A DNA stretch of 45,064 bases from Rhizobium ecuadorense (GCF_001187535.1 NZ_LFIO01000402.1:1-45064), one strand, 5' to 3'; shown: positions 17,921 through 25,690, numbered from the stretch's first letter. Notes: generated by a model from the letters alone, not told the origin. Program-made: numbers and translations.

Positions 17921-18594
17921 TCACGTTCCTCGCGCAGCATGTAACCGACACCTCTCACGGTTTCGATGACGGCATCGGCGGGATGTCCCTCCAGTTTCCG
18001 GCGAAGTCGGGAGACCGCCAGCTCGACGGCATTGCTGCTGCGCTCGTCGCCGAACTCGGAGAAAGCGTGTTCGATCTTGCGCTTGGAAACCACCTTCCCG
18101 CCATTGCGCATCAGCAGTTCGAGCAGCGACTTTTCCGAGGGGGCGAGCGCCATCTCGGTGCCGTTGCAGGTAACCTGGCGGGACGCCATTTCGAACCTGA
18201 CGTCAGCAAATTCCAATGTCGGCATTGTTGTCACCGGCGAGCGCCGCATCAGGGCGCGAATTCGCGCGATAAGTTCGCCATTGTTGAAGGGTTTGATCAG
18301 ATAGTCGTCCGCCCCGGCATCCAGCCCGGCGATGCGCTCGTCGACGGCTCCCCGCGCCGTCAGCACAAGCACCGGGATCTGCTGCTTGGCGGCGCGCAGG
18401 GACTTCAGCACGGAGAGACCGTCCTCGTCGGGCAGGCCGAGATCGAGAAGAAGGAGATCATAGCCAGCGCCCTCAAGCGCAAGGCGGCCTTCATTCGCCG
18501 TCGCAAAGGCGTCGATGCGCCAACCGGCCTCGCGGATGGCTTCGCAAAGAAGTTCGCGAAGCCGGGCACTGTCCTCAATGAGAAGTATCCTCAT
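17917..18594 (-). CDS. OmpR-family response regulator
   Basis: 225 residues. A receiver with acidic pair near the start (LIEDSARLREL), phospho-Asp in LLLLDLGLPDEDG, Thr in VLTARG, Lys in YLIKPFNNGEL; then a winged-helix effector (SEKSLLELLMRNGGKVVSK ... VSRLRRKLEG ... VRGVGYMLRE). It resembles the PmrA/QseB/CusR group. It overlaps the cytochrome b561 gene upstream and the kinase gene downstream by four bases each, so the four genes pepSY, b561, regulator and kinase look like one operon. Target genes are not evident from the sequence. Confidence 0.92.
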   Translation of the reverse strand: MRILLIEDSARLRELLCEAIREAGWRIDAFATANEGRLALEGAGYDLLLLDLGLPDEDGLSVLKSLRAAKQQIPVLVLTARGAVDERIAGLDAGADDYLIKPFNNGELIARIRALMRRSPVTTMPTLEFADVRFEMASRQVTCNGTEMALAPSEKSLLELLMRNGGKVVSKRKIEHAFSEFGDERSSNAVELAVSRLRRKLEGHPADAVIETVRGVGYMLREERD

Positions 18595-19160
18595 GCTCTC
18601 TTTCGACCCGTCACCATGGACCAGACAAGATTCTCCCTATGTCTCCAGCTCTCAACCAATGCCGCCCCAGCATGGATGAAGGCCAGGATCATAATGCTGT
18701 TGGCGAGAGCACCGTGCACCTCCTCAAGCCACTTGTCGCCCCAGAAGGCATCGAGTGTCGTCATCCAGCCGGTTGCCGCGGTCATCGCAAGAAGCGTCAT
18801 AAGGCTCAGCATCATGATCGATGCCACGGGATTGTGGCCGATGTAGCGCCGCTCCCTGCCGTTGATCATGCCGAGGATCTGCTCCCTGACTTTGCCGGGC
18901 GTTGGGAAGAAATCACCGAACCGCGCATGTCTGGTTCCGACGAAGCCCCAGATGATCCGCATGGCGATGGCAGCGGCGACGACATATCCGGTCAAACGAT
19001 GCCAATATTTTCCTTCCCCCAAAACAAAAAGGTTGAGGATGCAGGCGGCAACGACAGTCCAGTGAAACAGCCTGACCATCGGGTCCCAGACCTTGACGGT
19101 ATCGTTTACGGTCTCGGAGGGCCGAAGGCCCTCCTGCTCCTGCAACTGAACGGGCGTCAT
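18591..19160 (-). CDS. cytochrome b561-family membrane protein
   Basis: 189 residues with four membrane helices. Candidate haem b histidines: VRLFHWTVV, YWHRLTGYV and near LEEVHGALAN and LAFIHAGAAL. This is the bacterial Ni-hydrogenase/b561-like cytochrome family that moves electrons across the membrane. The start at 19160 lies two bases from the PepSY stop; the longer reading frame that begins at 19559 is a shadow of PepSY. A PepSY protein plus b561 plus a two-component system is a recurrent set. The likely role is a periplasmic electron relay, partner unknown. Confidence 0.88.
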   Translation of the reverse strand: MTPVQLQEQEGLRPSETVNDTVKVWDPMVRLFHWTVVAACILNLFVLGEGKYWHRLTGYVVAAAIAMRIIWGFVGTRHARFGDFFPTPGKVREQILGMINGRERRYIGHNPVASIMMLSLMTLLAMTAATGWMTTLDAFWGDKWLEEVHGALANSIMILAFIHAGAALVESWRHRENLVWSMVTGRKRA

Positions 19161-19162
19161 GA

Positions 19163-19429
19163 TCAGTCGCCTTTCTGGACGATTTCGCCCGATACCGGAT
19201 TGAAATAGACCTCGGCGCGATTGCCGTCCTTGTCCTTGCCGTAGATTTCGTAGCAGCTTCCGGTGATCTCGAAGGTTTTCACCTTGTAGCCCAGCGCATC
19301 GATCTTTTCCTTCATGGCTTTCTCCGGCATCCATTTGGACTTCGGCTCCTTGGTGCAGCTTGGGCTGGCGAGTGCCAAGGCTGGAGTTGTGGCCAGGATG
19401 ACAAGGGCGACGGTCAGTTTCATTTTCAT
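19163..19429 (-). CDS. small secreted PepSY-domain protein
   Basis: 88 residues: MKMKLTVALVILATTPALALA signal peptide, then one PepSY unit with CTKEPKSKWMPEKAMKEKIDALGYKVKTFEI, CYEIYGKDKDGNRAEVYFNPVSGEIV. Two cysteines in the mature part (Cys of PSCTKE and of GSCYEI) could form a disulfide. First gene of the pepSY-b561-regulator-kinase operon; AGGA precedes the start. PepSY proteins may bind or modulate other periplasmic domains. The 133 bases upstream should hold the operon promoter; I see no Fnr-type box there. Confidence 0.85.
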   Translation of the reverse strand: MKMKLTVALVILATTPALALASPSCTKEPKSKWMPEKAMKEKIDALGYKVKTFEITGSCYEIYGKDKDGNRAEVYFNPVSGEIVQKGD

Positions 19430-19562
19430 GGTTCGATCCTTTGCTTGTGCCTTCCATAAGGCGGCAAGCGACTGGATAGAGACCGGAAGCTGTCTGTTTG
19501 CTGTCGGCGAGATCATTCATGTGCGGCAGGCAGAGACCAGAGCCTGCAGACGACGGCATTGT

Positions 19563-20060
19563 TCAAGCCGCTTCGGTTTGCTCGATCGCATCCGTCAAGT
19601 CCCGCGCCCGTTCAGCCTCCACCGCCCGCTGCATCAATCTGATGATCTCGCGTTCCGATCTGATATGCCCACGCATCGAGCAGAAAAACGAACGCAGCTG
19701 GTATCCCACGGCCTCCCAGGAGAGCCGGCAGCGCCCCTCGCCTAGGGTTTCCAGCGTAACGGCGACGTCTTGAGCGGCGCCGCGATCAAACATACGTCCT
19801 GCCCGCCGGCGTTCGGCCGCATCGGCCTTGTCACTCGCTTCCATGATCAAGCCCAGTCCCGACGAAATAAGGCGCTCTTCGAGTTCATGCGTCGTCAGCA
19901 GGAGCGGGATCAGTCCGCTTGAGATACGGCCGCAGAGGCTTTCGTCGATATGGCAAGGCAGGAAGTCGGCGATTGCCTGGAGCACGTCGCACCATGCCAT
20001 GAGCTGGCCGTAGCAGCTTTCGAGTTCTGCGAAATCGGTCGGGATCGGGTTTTTCATCAT
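19563..20060 (-). CDS. hemerythrin-like (HHE) helical protein
   Basis: 165 residues, mostly helical, no signal or membrane segment. The spacing of LPCHIDESL, LLLTTHELEERLISS and SMRGHIRSEREIIRLM resembles the H ... H-x-x-x-E ... H-x-x-x-E arrangement of hemerythrin-like di-iron domains, though the first histidine region is unclear and two of the usual ligands are not obvious. Such proteins in NO-linked loci are often tied to NO or iron-sulfur repair (YtfE-like), which is inference here. It begins one base after a 51-residue membrane protein and shares its promoter, which carries a TTGCG-type box. It could instead be an unrelated four-helix protein. Confidence 0.55.
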   Translation of the reverse strand: MMKNPIPTDFAELESCYGQLMAWCDVLQAIADFLPCHIDESLCGRISSGLIPLLLTTHELEERLISSGLGLIMEASDKADAAERRRAGRMFDRGAAQDVAVTLETLGEGRCRLSWEAVGYQLRSFFCSMRGHIRSEREIIRLMQRAVEAERARDLTDAIEQTEAA

Positions 20061-20061
20061 A

Positions 20062-20217
20062 TTACCTCTGCAAGAATTGACCGACGGCGATCGCTATTGT
20101 CGCGAGAATCGCGGCGACGGCGCCCGTTCGCTGCAGAACGCCCATCTGATAAAGGGCGATTGCGAACACTGTGATCACGGGAGTGGCTATCGATAGCCCC
20201 ATCTGCGCATCAGTCAT
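20062..20217 (-). CDS. 51-residue membrane protein paired with the hemerythrin-like gene
   Basis: 51 residues: MTDAQMGLSI, a hydrophobic segment (about 8-28, ATPVITVFAIALYQMGVLQR) and a second (about 31-48, TGAVAAILATIAIAVGQF). A strong AGGAG lies six bases before the start, and the stop is one base from the next start. I do not recognise a family. The tight pairing and the box at 20266 argue that it is a real gene. A two-helix hairpin in the inner membrane could anchor or partner the soluble hemerythrin-like protein. Confidence 0.65.
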   Translation of the reverse strand: MTDAQMGLSIATPVITVFAIALYQMGVLQRTGAVAAILATIAIAVGQFLQR

Positions 20218-20265
20218 CAGGATCTCCTCTCGGCAGAACCCTAGGCTGTATGACCGGCACGCTCT

Positions 20266-20279
20266 TTGCGATCGATCAA
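20266..20279 (-). promoter_or_regulatory. NnrR/Fnr-type box (TTGCG half-site) for the 51-aa/hemerythrin pair
   Basis: TTGCGATCGATCAA (TTGCG-N4-ATCAA), centred about 55 bases before the start at 20217; the -41.5 rule predicts a leader of about 14 bases. It lies beyond the 3' end of hemN, so it serves only this pair. The TTGCG half is shared with the nirK and nnrS sites. Confidence 0.6.
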
Positions 20280-20310
20280 AGAGATGGCGTGATACCGCCA
20301 GCTCTGCCGA

Positions 20311-21663
20311 TCAGGCGGCCTTGCTGTGCGTGCGTCCGAGCGAGCCGAAATAGGCGTCGAATGCCGCCGCAACGGCACGGACCATGAAGCGTGCGTCCTG
20401 GGAGACGACGATCCTGTTGTCGCGGATCGTCACGACGCCATCGGTCACGAGTTCGCCGAGACGTTCGTTACGCTCGACGAGGAAGCCGGTGTCGAAACCC
20501 AACTCTCTGCTCAGCCTTCCCAAATCGACTTCGAAATCGCACATCAGTCGCTCGATGATTCTGCCCCGAAGCTTGTCCTCTTCGGTCAGAAGATATCCCT
20601 TGGCCGTCGGCAGCACGCCGGACGCGACACGCTCCGCATAGAGACCCAGTGGCACGTGGTTCTGCATATACCCGGTCGGCAATCGCCCGATCGCCGAAGC
20701 GCCGAGGCCGATGAGGCTATCGCAATCGTCGGTGGTGTAGCCCTGGAAATTCCGCCTCATTTTCCCCTCGCGCGCGGCGACCGCCAACTGATCCTCCGGC
20801 AGCGCGAAGTGATCGAGCCCGATGCGCTCATATCCGGCTTTTTCAAGCTCCTGGGCGATGGCTTCGGCCTGTTCGTTGCGCTGCCTGGCATCCGGAAGCG
20901 ATGCTTCGTCGATGAGGCGCTGATGCTTCTTGAAGGCAGGTATATGGGCATAGCCGAAAACGGCGAAACGTTCCGGACGCAACTGCGCGGCGAGCCGGAC
21001 AGTTTCGACGCAGGATTGCACGGTCTGCTTGGGGAGGCCGTATATCAGGTCGAAATTGATGCTGGTAACCCCTGCAGACCGAAGCCCGGCGACCGCAGCC
21101 TCCGTCTGTTCGAAGGATTGCATCCGATGGATGGCGGCCTGCACCATCGGGTCGAAGCTCTGGACGCCGAGGCTCGCGCGGTCGACGCCGTTTTCGCCCA
21201 GCACTTCGATCATGGACGCGGCCAAGGTGCGCGGATCGATTTCGACCGCGACGCTGGCATCCGCCTCGAAAGCGAAGGCGCTCCTGAGCTTCGCCATCAG
21301 TGCCGTAAATTCCTGCGGCTTCATGATCGTCGGCGTGCCGCCGCCGAAATGAACGTTCTTGACGGGCACGTCGTTTCCGGCGGCAAAGGAGACGAGTTCG
21401 ATCTCCTGGCTCATCACATCGAGATATTCGACAACGGGGGCGTCCTGCCGGGTGATGGTCGTGTGGCAGCCGCAATACCAGCACATCGAACGACAGAAGG
21501 GCACGTGAAGATAGACGGAAACCGGTCCGGCTTTTCCGATATTCGCGAGGCCCCTGACATATTCATCCGGCCCCACAGCGGCTGAAAAGGCCGGGGCCGT
21601 CGGGTAGCTCGTGTAACGCGGGAGCCGCGCATCGCCATATTTGGCGACCAAATTGTCGGACAT
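20311..21663 (-). CDS. hemN: oxygen-independent coproporphyrinogen III dehydrogenase HemN
   Basis: 450 residues. The radical-SAM site is C-R-S-M-C-W-Y-C in VPFCRSMCWYCGCHTTI, with the extra Cys of HemN; then VHFGGGTPTIM, SLGVQSFDP, INFDLIYGLPKQT and the C-terminal HemN domain (QGYTTDDCDSLIGLGASAI). It decarboxylates two propionates of coproporphyrinogen III without oxygen, supplying haem under low oxygen. The start at 21663 (MSDNLVAKYGD) is preferred over 21681. An Fnr-type box is centred 64 bases upstream. Confidence 0.96.
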   Translation of the reverse strand: MSDNLVAKYGDARLPRYTSYPTAPAFSAAVGPDEYVRGLANIGKAGPVSVYLHVPFCRSMCWYCGCHTTITRQDAPVVEYLDVMSQEIELVSFAAGNDVPVKNVHFGGGTPTIMKPQEFTALMAKLRSAFAFEADASVAVEIDPRTLAASMIEVLGENGVDRASLGVQSFDPMVQAAIHRMQSFEQTEAAVAGLRSAGVTSINFDLIYGLPKQTVQSCVETVRLAAQLRPERFAVFGYAHIPAFKKHQRLIDEASLPDARQRNEQAEAIAQELEKAGYERIGLDHFALPEDQLAVAAREGKMRRNFQGYTTDDCDSLIGLGASAIGRLPTGYMQNHVPLGLYAERVASGVLPTAKGYLLTEEDKLRGRIIERLMCDFEVDLGRLSRELGFDTGFLVERNERLGELVTDGVVTIRDNRIVVSQDARFMVRAVAAAFDAYFGSLGRTHSKAA

Positions 21664-21720
21664 TGTCGCATCCTTTATCAAAATCAGGATGCTTTATGAC
21701 CTTCGGCCGCGCGGTCTTCC

Positions 21721-21734
21721 TTGTCCCAAATCAA
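21721..21734 (-). promoter_or_regulatory. Fnr/FixK-type box for hemN
   Basis: TTGTCCCAAATCAA on the plus strand (TTGAT-N4-GACAA on the minus strand), centred about 64 bases before the hemN start. Confidence 0.6.
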
Positions 21735-21766
21735 AGAGGATGCTTGGCCGGGAATCATCCGGATAT

Positions 21767-21780
21767 TTGTCCGCCGTCAA
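21767..21780 (+). promoter_or_regulatory. Fnr/FixK-type box for the DUF2249 operon
   Basis: TTGTCCGCCGTCAA (TTGTC-N4-GTCAA), centred about 102 bases before the start at 21876 and 46 bases from the hemN box, giving a divergent pair of sites. Confidence 0.55.
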
Positions 21781-21875
21781 AGTGGCTTTCCGCAAAGCCC
21801 TTTACCGTCTCGTTCTGGCGCGGGACGAGCCGCGATCCCGCCAGTCTGCAAGATGCGGCAAAAGGAAACAGCCAG

Positions 21876-22160
21876 ATGACCGATGCGCAAACCATCCACG
21901 CCGAAGCTCCCCACATCGATGTCAGGACGATACATCCTATCGAGCGGCATCCCCGGATTTTTGGCACGCTCAGCGCACTGACCCCCGGCGACGCCATGCT
22001 GATCACCAGCGATCATGAGCCCCGGCCCCTGCATTACCAGCTTGAAACCGCATTTCCGGGAAAATTCCTCTGGGAATATCTGGAACAGGGGCCTGACGTC
22101 TGGCGCGTACAGATCACCCGCCAGGATTCCGGTTGCGACTGCTGCTGCGGCAGCCACTGA
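21876..22160 (+). CDS. DUF2249 protein with cysteine-rich tail
   Basis: 94 residues. The DUF2249 pattern is clear: IHPIERHPRIFGTLSALTPG, LITSDHEPRPLHYQLE, FPGKFLWEYLEQGPDVWRVQ. It ends in GCDCCCGSH, four Cys and one His within nine residues, a likely metal- or cluster-binding tail. AAGGA precedes the start at 21876. First gene of a four-gene operon, 15 bases before the 12-TM protein. The family's biochemical role is unknown to me; it recurs near NO and denitrification genes. The tail suggests metal or sulfur handling, which is inference. Confidence 0.8.
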   Translation: MTDAQTIHAEAPHIDVRTIHPIERHPRIFGTLSALTPGDAMLITSDHEPRPLHYQLETAFPGKFLWEYLEQGPDVWRVQITRQDSGCDCCCGSH

Positions 22161-22175
22161 GTTCGGGGCAGCGCG

Positions 22176-23549
22176 ATGATGCCGGTGGGAGCAACACTGT
22201 CGCGTTGGACGATGTCATATTTCGGTGCGGCGCTCTTCTTCCTGCTTCTGGCCGAAGGCCTGCTTGCGGCCGGAGCCTGGGCGCCGTCGTCGAATGTCGC
22301 CGAACCCCATGCGCTGATTATCGTCCATTGCATCACGATCGGTTGGCTCGGCCTCCTCATGATCGGGGCGCTTCTGCAGTTTACCCCGGTTCTGACAGGC
22401 CTCAGCCTGCCGACCGGGCGGCTCGACCTGCCCTGCCTTGCGGGTTCCGTCGCCGGGCTCGGACTTCTCCTCTTCGGCTTTCATCTGATCGATACCGGGT
22501 CCGAGGCGGCAGGCCCGGTCATGGTCGCAGCATCATCGGTGCTGCCGGCATCGCTGTTGTCGATCGGATTCGTGCTGCTTTCCGGTCTGTGGCGCGGCAG
22601 GGCGGCTCACGCCGCCTCACCGCTCGTCATGATCGGCATGGCATGCCTTGCCGTGACCTTGGCATTGGGAGCACTGTTCGCCGTCACGGTTTCCGGGTTG
22701 ACGGAGGCCACGGGCATCATCGCCTTCGTCGCGAATGCCGTGCCGTTCCATGCGAGTTTCGGCCTCGCCGGCTGGATGAGCTTCGCCGCGATCGGCGTCA
22801 GCTATAAGCTGCTGCCGATGTTCTTGCTTTCCGACGATATGAAGAGGGCGCCGTTCATTCGCGCCACGGGATTGCTTGCGGCGGGCACCCTTGCCGTGGC
22901 GATGGTTTCGACGATATTTGCACCCGTCCTGGGCCAGCGCCTTTTCCTGTTCGGATCGCTGCTCTTCCAGCTGCCGGTTGCGCCCTACCTCGCCGACCTG
23001 TTTTCGACCTACCGCGCGCGGCGCCGGAAGAGCCTCGAGCTCAACATGGTCGGATCCTTGCCGGCATTCGTTCTGCTGGGGCTTTCGGTGCCGATGTTGG
23101 CCATCGCCCTGGCATCGGATGCCGCGCCAGAGGTCTTCACCGCCATAGGCTACCTGTTCGTCTTCGGCTGGCTGACCGGGTTCGGCCTGTCGCAGCTCCT
23201 GAAGATCGTTCCGTTCCTCACCTGGATCGAAGCCTTCGGACCGCTGCTCGGACGCCGGCCGACACCGCGCCTGGCCGAGCTGATAAACGGACGCCGGGCG
23301 ACGGCCTGGCTCTGCATCTTTTACCTCGCCGTCGTTGCGGCGGCGGCCGCGATCACGCTCGGATCGGATGCGGCTTTTCATCTTGCCACGATAGCCCAGA
23401 CTTTTTCCACAGCAGCTCTTACGATCGAGCTCGCACTTGCCCGCACTCTGGCGAATGTCGATCCGGCCGCCAAGAGCGCACCCTTTCAACCGCCGGCGCT
23501 TTTTAGCGCCGCAAACCACAGAGGTAACGCCCATGGTTCAGCTTCGTGA
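22176..23549 (+). CDS. 12-TM haem-copper-oxidase-subunit-I-like / NnrS-like membrane protein
   Basis: 457 residues with about 12 hydrophobic helices. Candidate metal or haem ligands: His51 in ALIIVHCITIGWLGLLMIGA, His103 in GFHLIDTG, His192 in NAVPFHASFGLAGWMSFAAIG. The H-x-x-x-x-G-W-L-x-x-x-M-x-G-A block recalls NnrS and stand-alone CcoN-like proteins found in denitrification loci. It lacks the full set of CcoN histidines (no His-His CuB pair), so it is not an oxidase. The last 17 bases overlap the next DUF2249 gene. Probably a haem-binding membrane protein of NO metabolism; the exact role is unknown. Confidence 0.65.
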   Translation: MMPVGATLSRWTMSYFGAALFFLLLAEGLLAAGAWAPSSNVAEPHALIIVHCITIGWLGLLMIGALLQFTPVLTGLSLPTGRLDLPCLAGSVAGLGLLLFGFHLIDTGSEAAGPVMVAASSVLPASLLSIGFVLLSGLWRGRAAHAASPLVMIGMACLAVTLALGALFAVTVSGLTEATGIIAFVANAVPFHASFGLAGWMSFAAIGVSYKLLPMFLLSDDMKRAPFIRATGLLAAGTLAVAMVSTIFAPVLGQRLFLFGSLLFQLPVAPYLADLFSTYRARRRKSLELNMVGSLPAFVLLGLSVPMLAIALASDAAPEVFTAIGYLFVFGWLTGFGLSQLLKIVPFLTWIEAFGPLLGRRPTPRLAELINGRRATAWLCIFYLAVVAAAAAITLGSDAAFHLATIAQTFSTAALTIELALARTLANVDPAAKSAPFQPPALFSAANHRGNAHGSAS

Positions 23550-24063
23550 ACTCGACGTCAGACAGATCCTGCGCGACGGCGGGATGCCGTTCCAGCTCAT
23601 TATGGATACTTTCGCAAAGCTCGGCCCCGACGAGGGCGTGCGGCTTCACGCCATATTCGAACCCATCCCCCTGATCCGCCAGCTGGAGCGGCGCGGCTAT
23701 TCGCATCTCACCAAACGCCTGGCCGACGACGACTGGGAAATCGATTTCGTTCCGCAGGAGAAACCGGACAGCGATCCCATGCCGGCAGCTGCAACCGCGG
23801 AGGCGATCTGGCCGGAACCGACCTGGAACCTCGATCTGACCGACCTCGCACCGCCCGAACCGATGGAGCGCATCCTTTCTCGCCTGGAATCGATGGAAAG
23901 CGGTGAGGTGTTGTTCGCACTCCTGAACCGTGAGCCCGTCTTCCTGTTCAATGAGCTCAAGGCGCGAGGTCATGAGTGGATCGGCGATTTCGATGCCAGC
24001 GGCAAGATCTACAGGATCATGGTCAGGACAACGCCGGCGAATGTTTCCGATGTCCGCGCTTAA
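23533..24063 (+). CDS. tandem DUF2249 protein
   Basis: 176 residues. Two related units: residues about 1-75 (ELDVRQILRDGGMPFQLIMD, LGPDEGVRLHAIFEPIPLIRQL, YSHLTKRLADDDWEIDF) and about 95-170 (LDLTDLAPPEPMERILSRL, MESGEVLFALLNREPVFLFNEL, HEWIGDFDASGKIYRIMV). Both match DUF2249, joined by an acidic/proline linker. GAGG precedes the start, which lies inside the end of the preceding membrane-protein gene, so translation is coupled. No cysteines of note, unlike the single-unit protein at 21876. Function unknown. Confidence 0.75.
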   Translation: MVQLRELDVRQILRDGGMPFQLIMDTFAKLGPDEGVRLHAIFEPIPLIRQLERRGYSHLTKRLADDDWEIDFVPQEKPDSDPMPAAATAEAIWPEPTWNLDLTDLAPPEPMERILSRLESMESGEVLFALLNREPVFLFNELKARGHEWIGDFDASGKIYRIMVRTTPANVSDVRA

Positions 24064-24349
24064 GGTCTCCAAACCAACGATCCTGGCGGCATTGCGCGGG
24101 ATCGAAGACCCGGAACTCGGGACGGATATCGTGACGCTCGGGCTTATATACGGCATCGATATTTCGGATGATGGCGCGCTCAGAATAGAAATGACGACGA
24201 CGACCCGCTTCTGTCCAGCCTCCGCCTTCATCGCCGAGGCGGTGAAGGCCAGGGCGGAAGAGGTCGAAGGCGTTTCGGCCGCCGTCGTCGACATGGTCTA
24301 TGAGCCGGCCTGGTCGCCGGAAATGATCGGACGATTGCCGAGCGTGTGA
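24041..24349 (+). CDS. MIP18/DUF59 (SufT/PaaD-like) protein
   Basis: 102 residues. Core: ILAALRGIEDPELGTDIVTLGLIYGIDISDDG, MTTTTRFCPASAFIAEAV, VVDMVYEPAWSPEMIG. It has the D-P-E-L-G-x-D-I-V-x-L-G-L-I-Y signature and one conserved Cys (the TRFCP block) of MIP18-family proteins that help iron-sulfur cluster assembly or carry clusters. It overlaps the DUF2249 gene by 23 bases. An alternative start at 24050 is equally possible. Its presence suggests that the operon assembles or repairs a metal cofactor, which is inference. Confidence 0.8.
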   Translation: MFPMSALKVSKPTILAALRGIEDPELGTDIVTLGLIYGIDISDDGALRIEMTTTTRFCPASAFIAEAVKARAEEVEGVSAAVVDMVYEPAWSPEMIGRLPSV

Positions 24350-24353
24350 ATAG

Positions 24354-24385
24354 GAGCGCCGCCACCGGAAAACGGGGCGGCGCTC
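24354..24385. terminator. bidirectional hairpin between convergent operons
   Basis: gagcgccgcc / ggcggcgctc, a perfect 10-pair stem with a 12-base loop, four bases past the MIP18 stop and four before the nnrS stop. No clear T-run either way, but the position between convergent genes fits a shared terminator. Confidence 0.6.
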
Positions 24386-24389
24386 TCCC

Positions 24390-25604
24390 TCATGGATTGC
24401 GCGCGGCCAGAGGTTTGCGGTCCCGGCACAGGAACGGCGCATGTTCGAGCGCGAACAGCCCGAAGGCAACCGTCCAGCCGGCCGCGGACGCCATCAGTAT
24501 CTGGGTCGTGAAAGCAGGCATCAGCTCCGCTATCGGCCGAAGCAGCGCAGCGGCGGCAAGCAGGATGTAGGATGCATTCGTCACCTGGCTCGACTTCAAT
24601 TTCCGCCCCGTATGACCTCGGCTTGCTCGCGTCATGACCGCCAGCATCATCATGGACATGGCGCCGATCGCAAAGAGATGAAGAACGGCGACCTGGGGCA
24701 GCCCCATCGGCCCGAAGGCGACAGCAGCAAATCCGAGAGGTACGAAACCATAAGCGATGTGAAGCACGAAGAGGATGGGCTCCGGCCAGGTCGTCCATCC
24801 CCGCCAGCGGAAGAGCCGTATTCCGTTCATGATTGCAGCAACGGCGGCAGAAAAGCCGGTCGCGACGGATTCAGGCGCAATCGCCCAGGCAGCGAGAGAA
24901 ATGGCGCCAACGACGATCGTCGCCGCGTCGAAGCCGTTGTAGGCGACGGGAAAATCCGTGCGGCCGCGCTGATTGATCCAGTTTCTGGTAAAGCTCGGCA
25001 GGATGCGCCCTCCGACGACCGTGACGAGCAGGATATAGGCGCCGAGGCCGAGACGGATGGCAAGCGCCGGATTGCCGTCTCGGATCACCTCGAGATGAAA
25101 GAAGACATTGGCCGCCGACAGAACCGCCAGCCCCGCGATGACCTTCAGGTCCTTCCATTTCCTTCCCGCAATTACCTCTCGCGCCGATAAGGCCAGCATG
25201 AGCGGGAGAAAGAGGCTGTCGATCGCGACGGCGGCCATCAAACCGATACTGTTACTGAACAGCATGACGATCCGGCCGATGCACCACACCGCAAAGAGTG
25301 CGGCCAGCGGGTGCCCTGAAATGGGAAGGCGGCCGGTCCAGTTCGGGATTGCGGTCAGGAGGAAGCCTGCCAGGACAGCCGGCGCGAAACCGAAGAGCAT
25401 CTCGTGAGCATGCCAGTAGAGCGTACCGTAATCGCTCGCCACGGCGACGCCGTCGTTCAGGAACGCCACCCAGAGGCCGATACTGACGATCGCCCATAAT
25501 GCTGCCGCCAGAAAGAAAGGCCGAAAGCCGTAGGAGAACAAGACCATTCCGGAGCGGCTCATTCCCCGCGGCGCCCTGGTCTCCACGTCCTTTATAGTCT
25601 GCAT
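24390..25604 (-). CDS. nnrS: NnrS, haem-copper membrane protein of NO metabolism
   Basis: 404 residues, about 12 membrane helices. Typical NnrS blocks: LFSYGFRPFFLAAALWAIV, YWHAHEMLFGFAPAVLAGFLLTAIPNWTG, GGRILPSFTRNW, FVLHIAYGFVPLG and VLHLFAIGAMSMMMLAVMTRASRGHTG. NnrS binds haem and copper and eases nitrosative stress; it is normally under NnrR. GGAG precedes the start at 25604. Divergent from nirK over 201 bases that contain three NnrR-like boxes; the one at 25660 has the right spacing for nnrS. A very long frame that continues upstream over nirK is a shadow. Confidence 0.94.
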   Translation of the reverse strand: MQTIKDVETRAPRGMSRSGMVLFSYGFRPFFLAAALWAIVSIGLWVAFLNDGVAVASDYGTLYWHAHEMLFGFAPAVLAGFLLTAIPNWTGRLPISGHPLAALFAVWCIGRIVMLFSNSIGLMAAVAIDSLFLPLMLALSAREVIAGRKWKDLKVIAGLAVLSAANVFFHLEVIRDGNPALAIRLGLGAYILLVTVVGGRILPSFTRNWINQRGRTDFPVAYNGFDAATIVVGAISLAAWAIAPESVATGFSAAVAAIMNGIRLFRWRGWTTWPEPILFVLHIAYGFVPLGFAAVAFGPMGLPQVAVLHLFAIGAMSMMMLAVMTRASRGHTGRKLKSSQVTNASYILLAAAALLRPIAELMPAFTTQILMASAAGWTVAFGLFALEHAPFLCRDRKPLAARNP

Positions 25605-25659
25605 GATCAAGATCTCCATTTTGATCATACAGAAATGCCCGGATGGAAGACGGCAGTCG

Positions 25660-25673
25660 TTGAGATTACGCAA
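25660..25673 (-). promoter_or_regulatory. NnrR-type box for nnrS
   Basis: Minus-strand TTGCGTAATCTCAA (TTGCG-N4-CTCAA), centred about 62 bases before the nnrS start; predicted leader about 21 bases. Confidence 0.6.
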
Positions 25674-25690
25674 AGAAGATCTTTTGAACT

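Noticed and set aside
20326..21585. A 419-codon plus-strand frame over hemN
   Set aside because: Antisense shadow of hemN, which has the full radical-SAM motif set.
25616..25629. TTGATC repeats next to the nnrS start as an Fnr site
   Set aside because: The two TTGATC copies do not form a TTGAT-N4-ATCAA palindrome and they overlap the ribosome site region.
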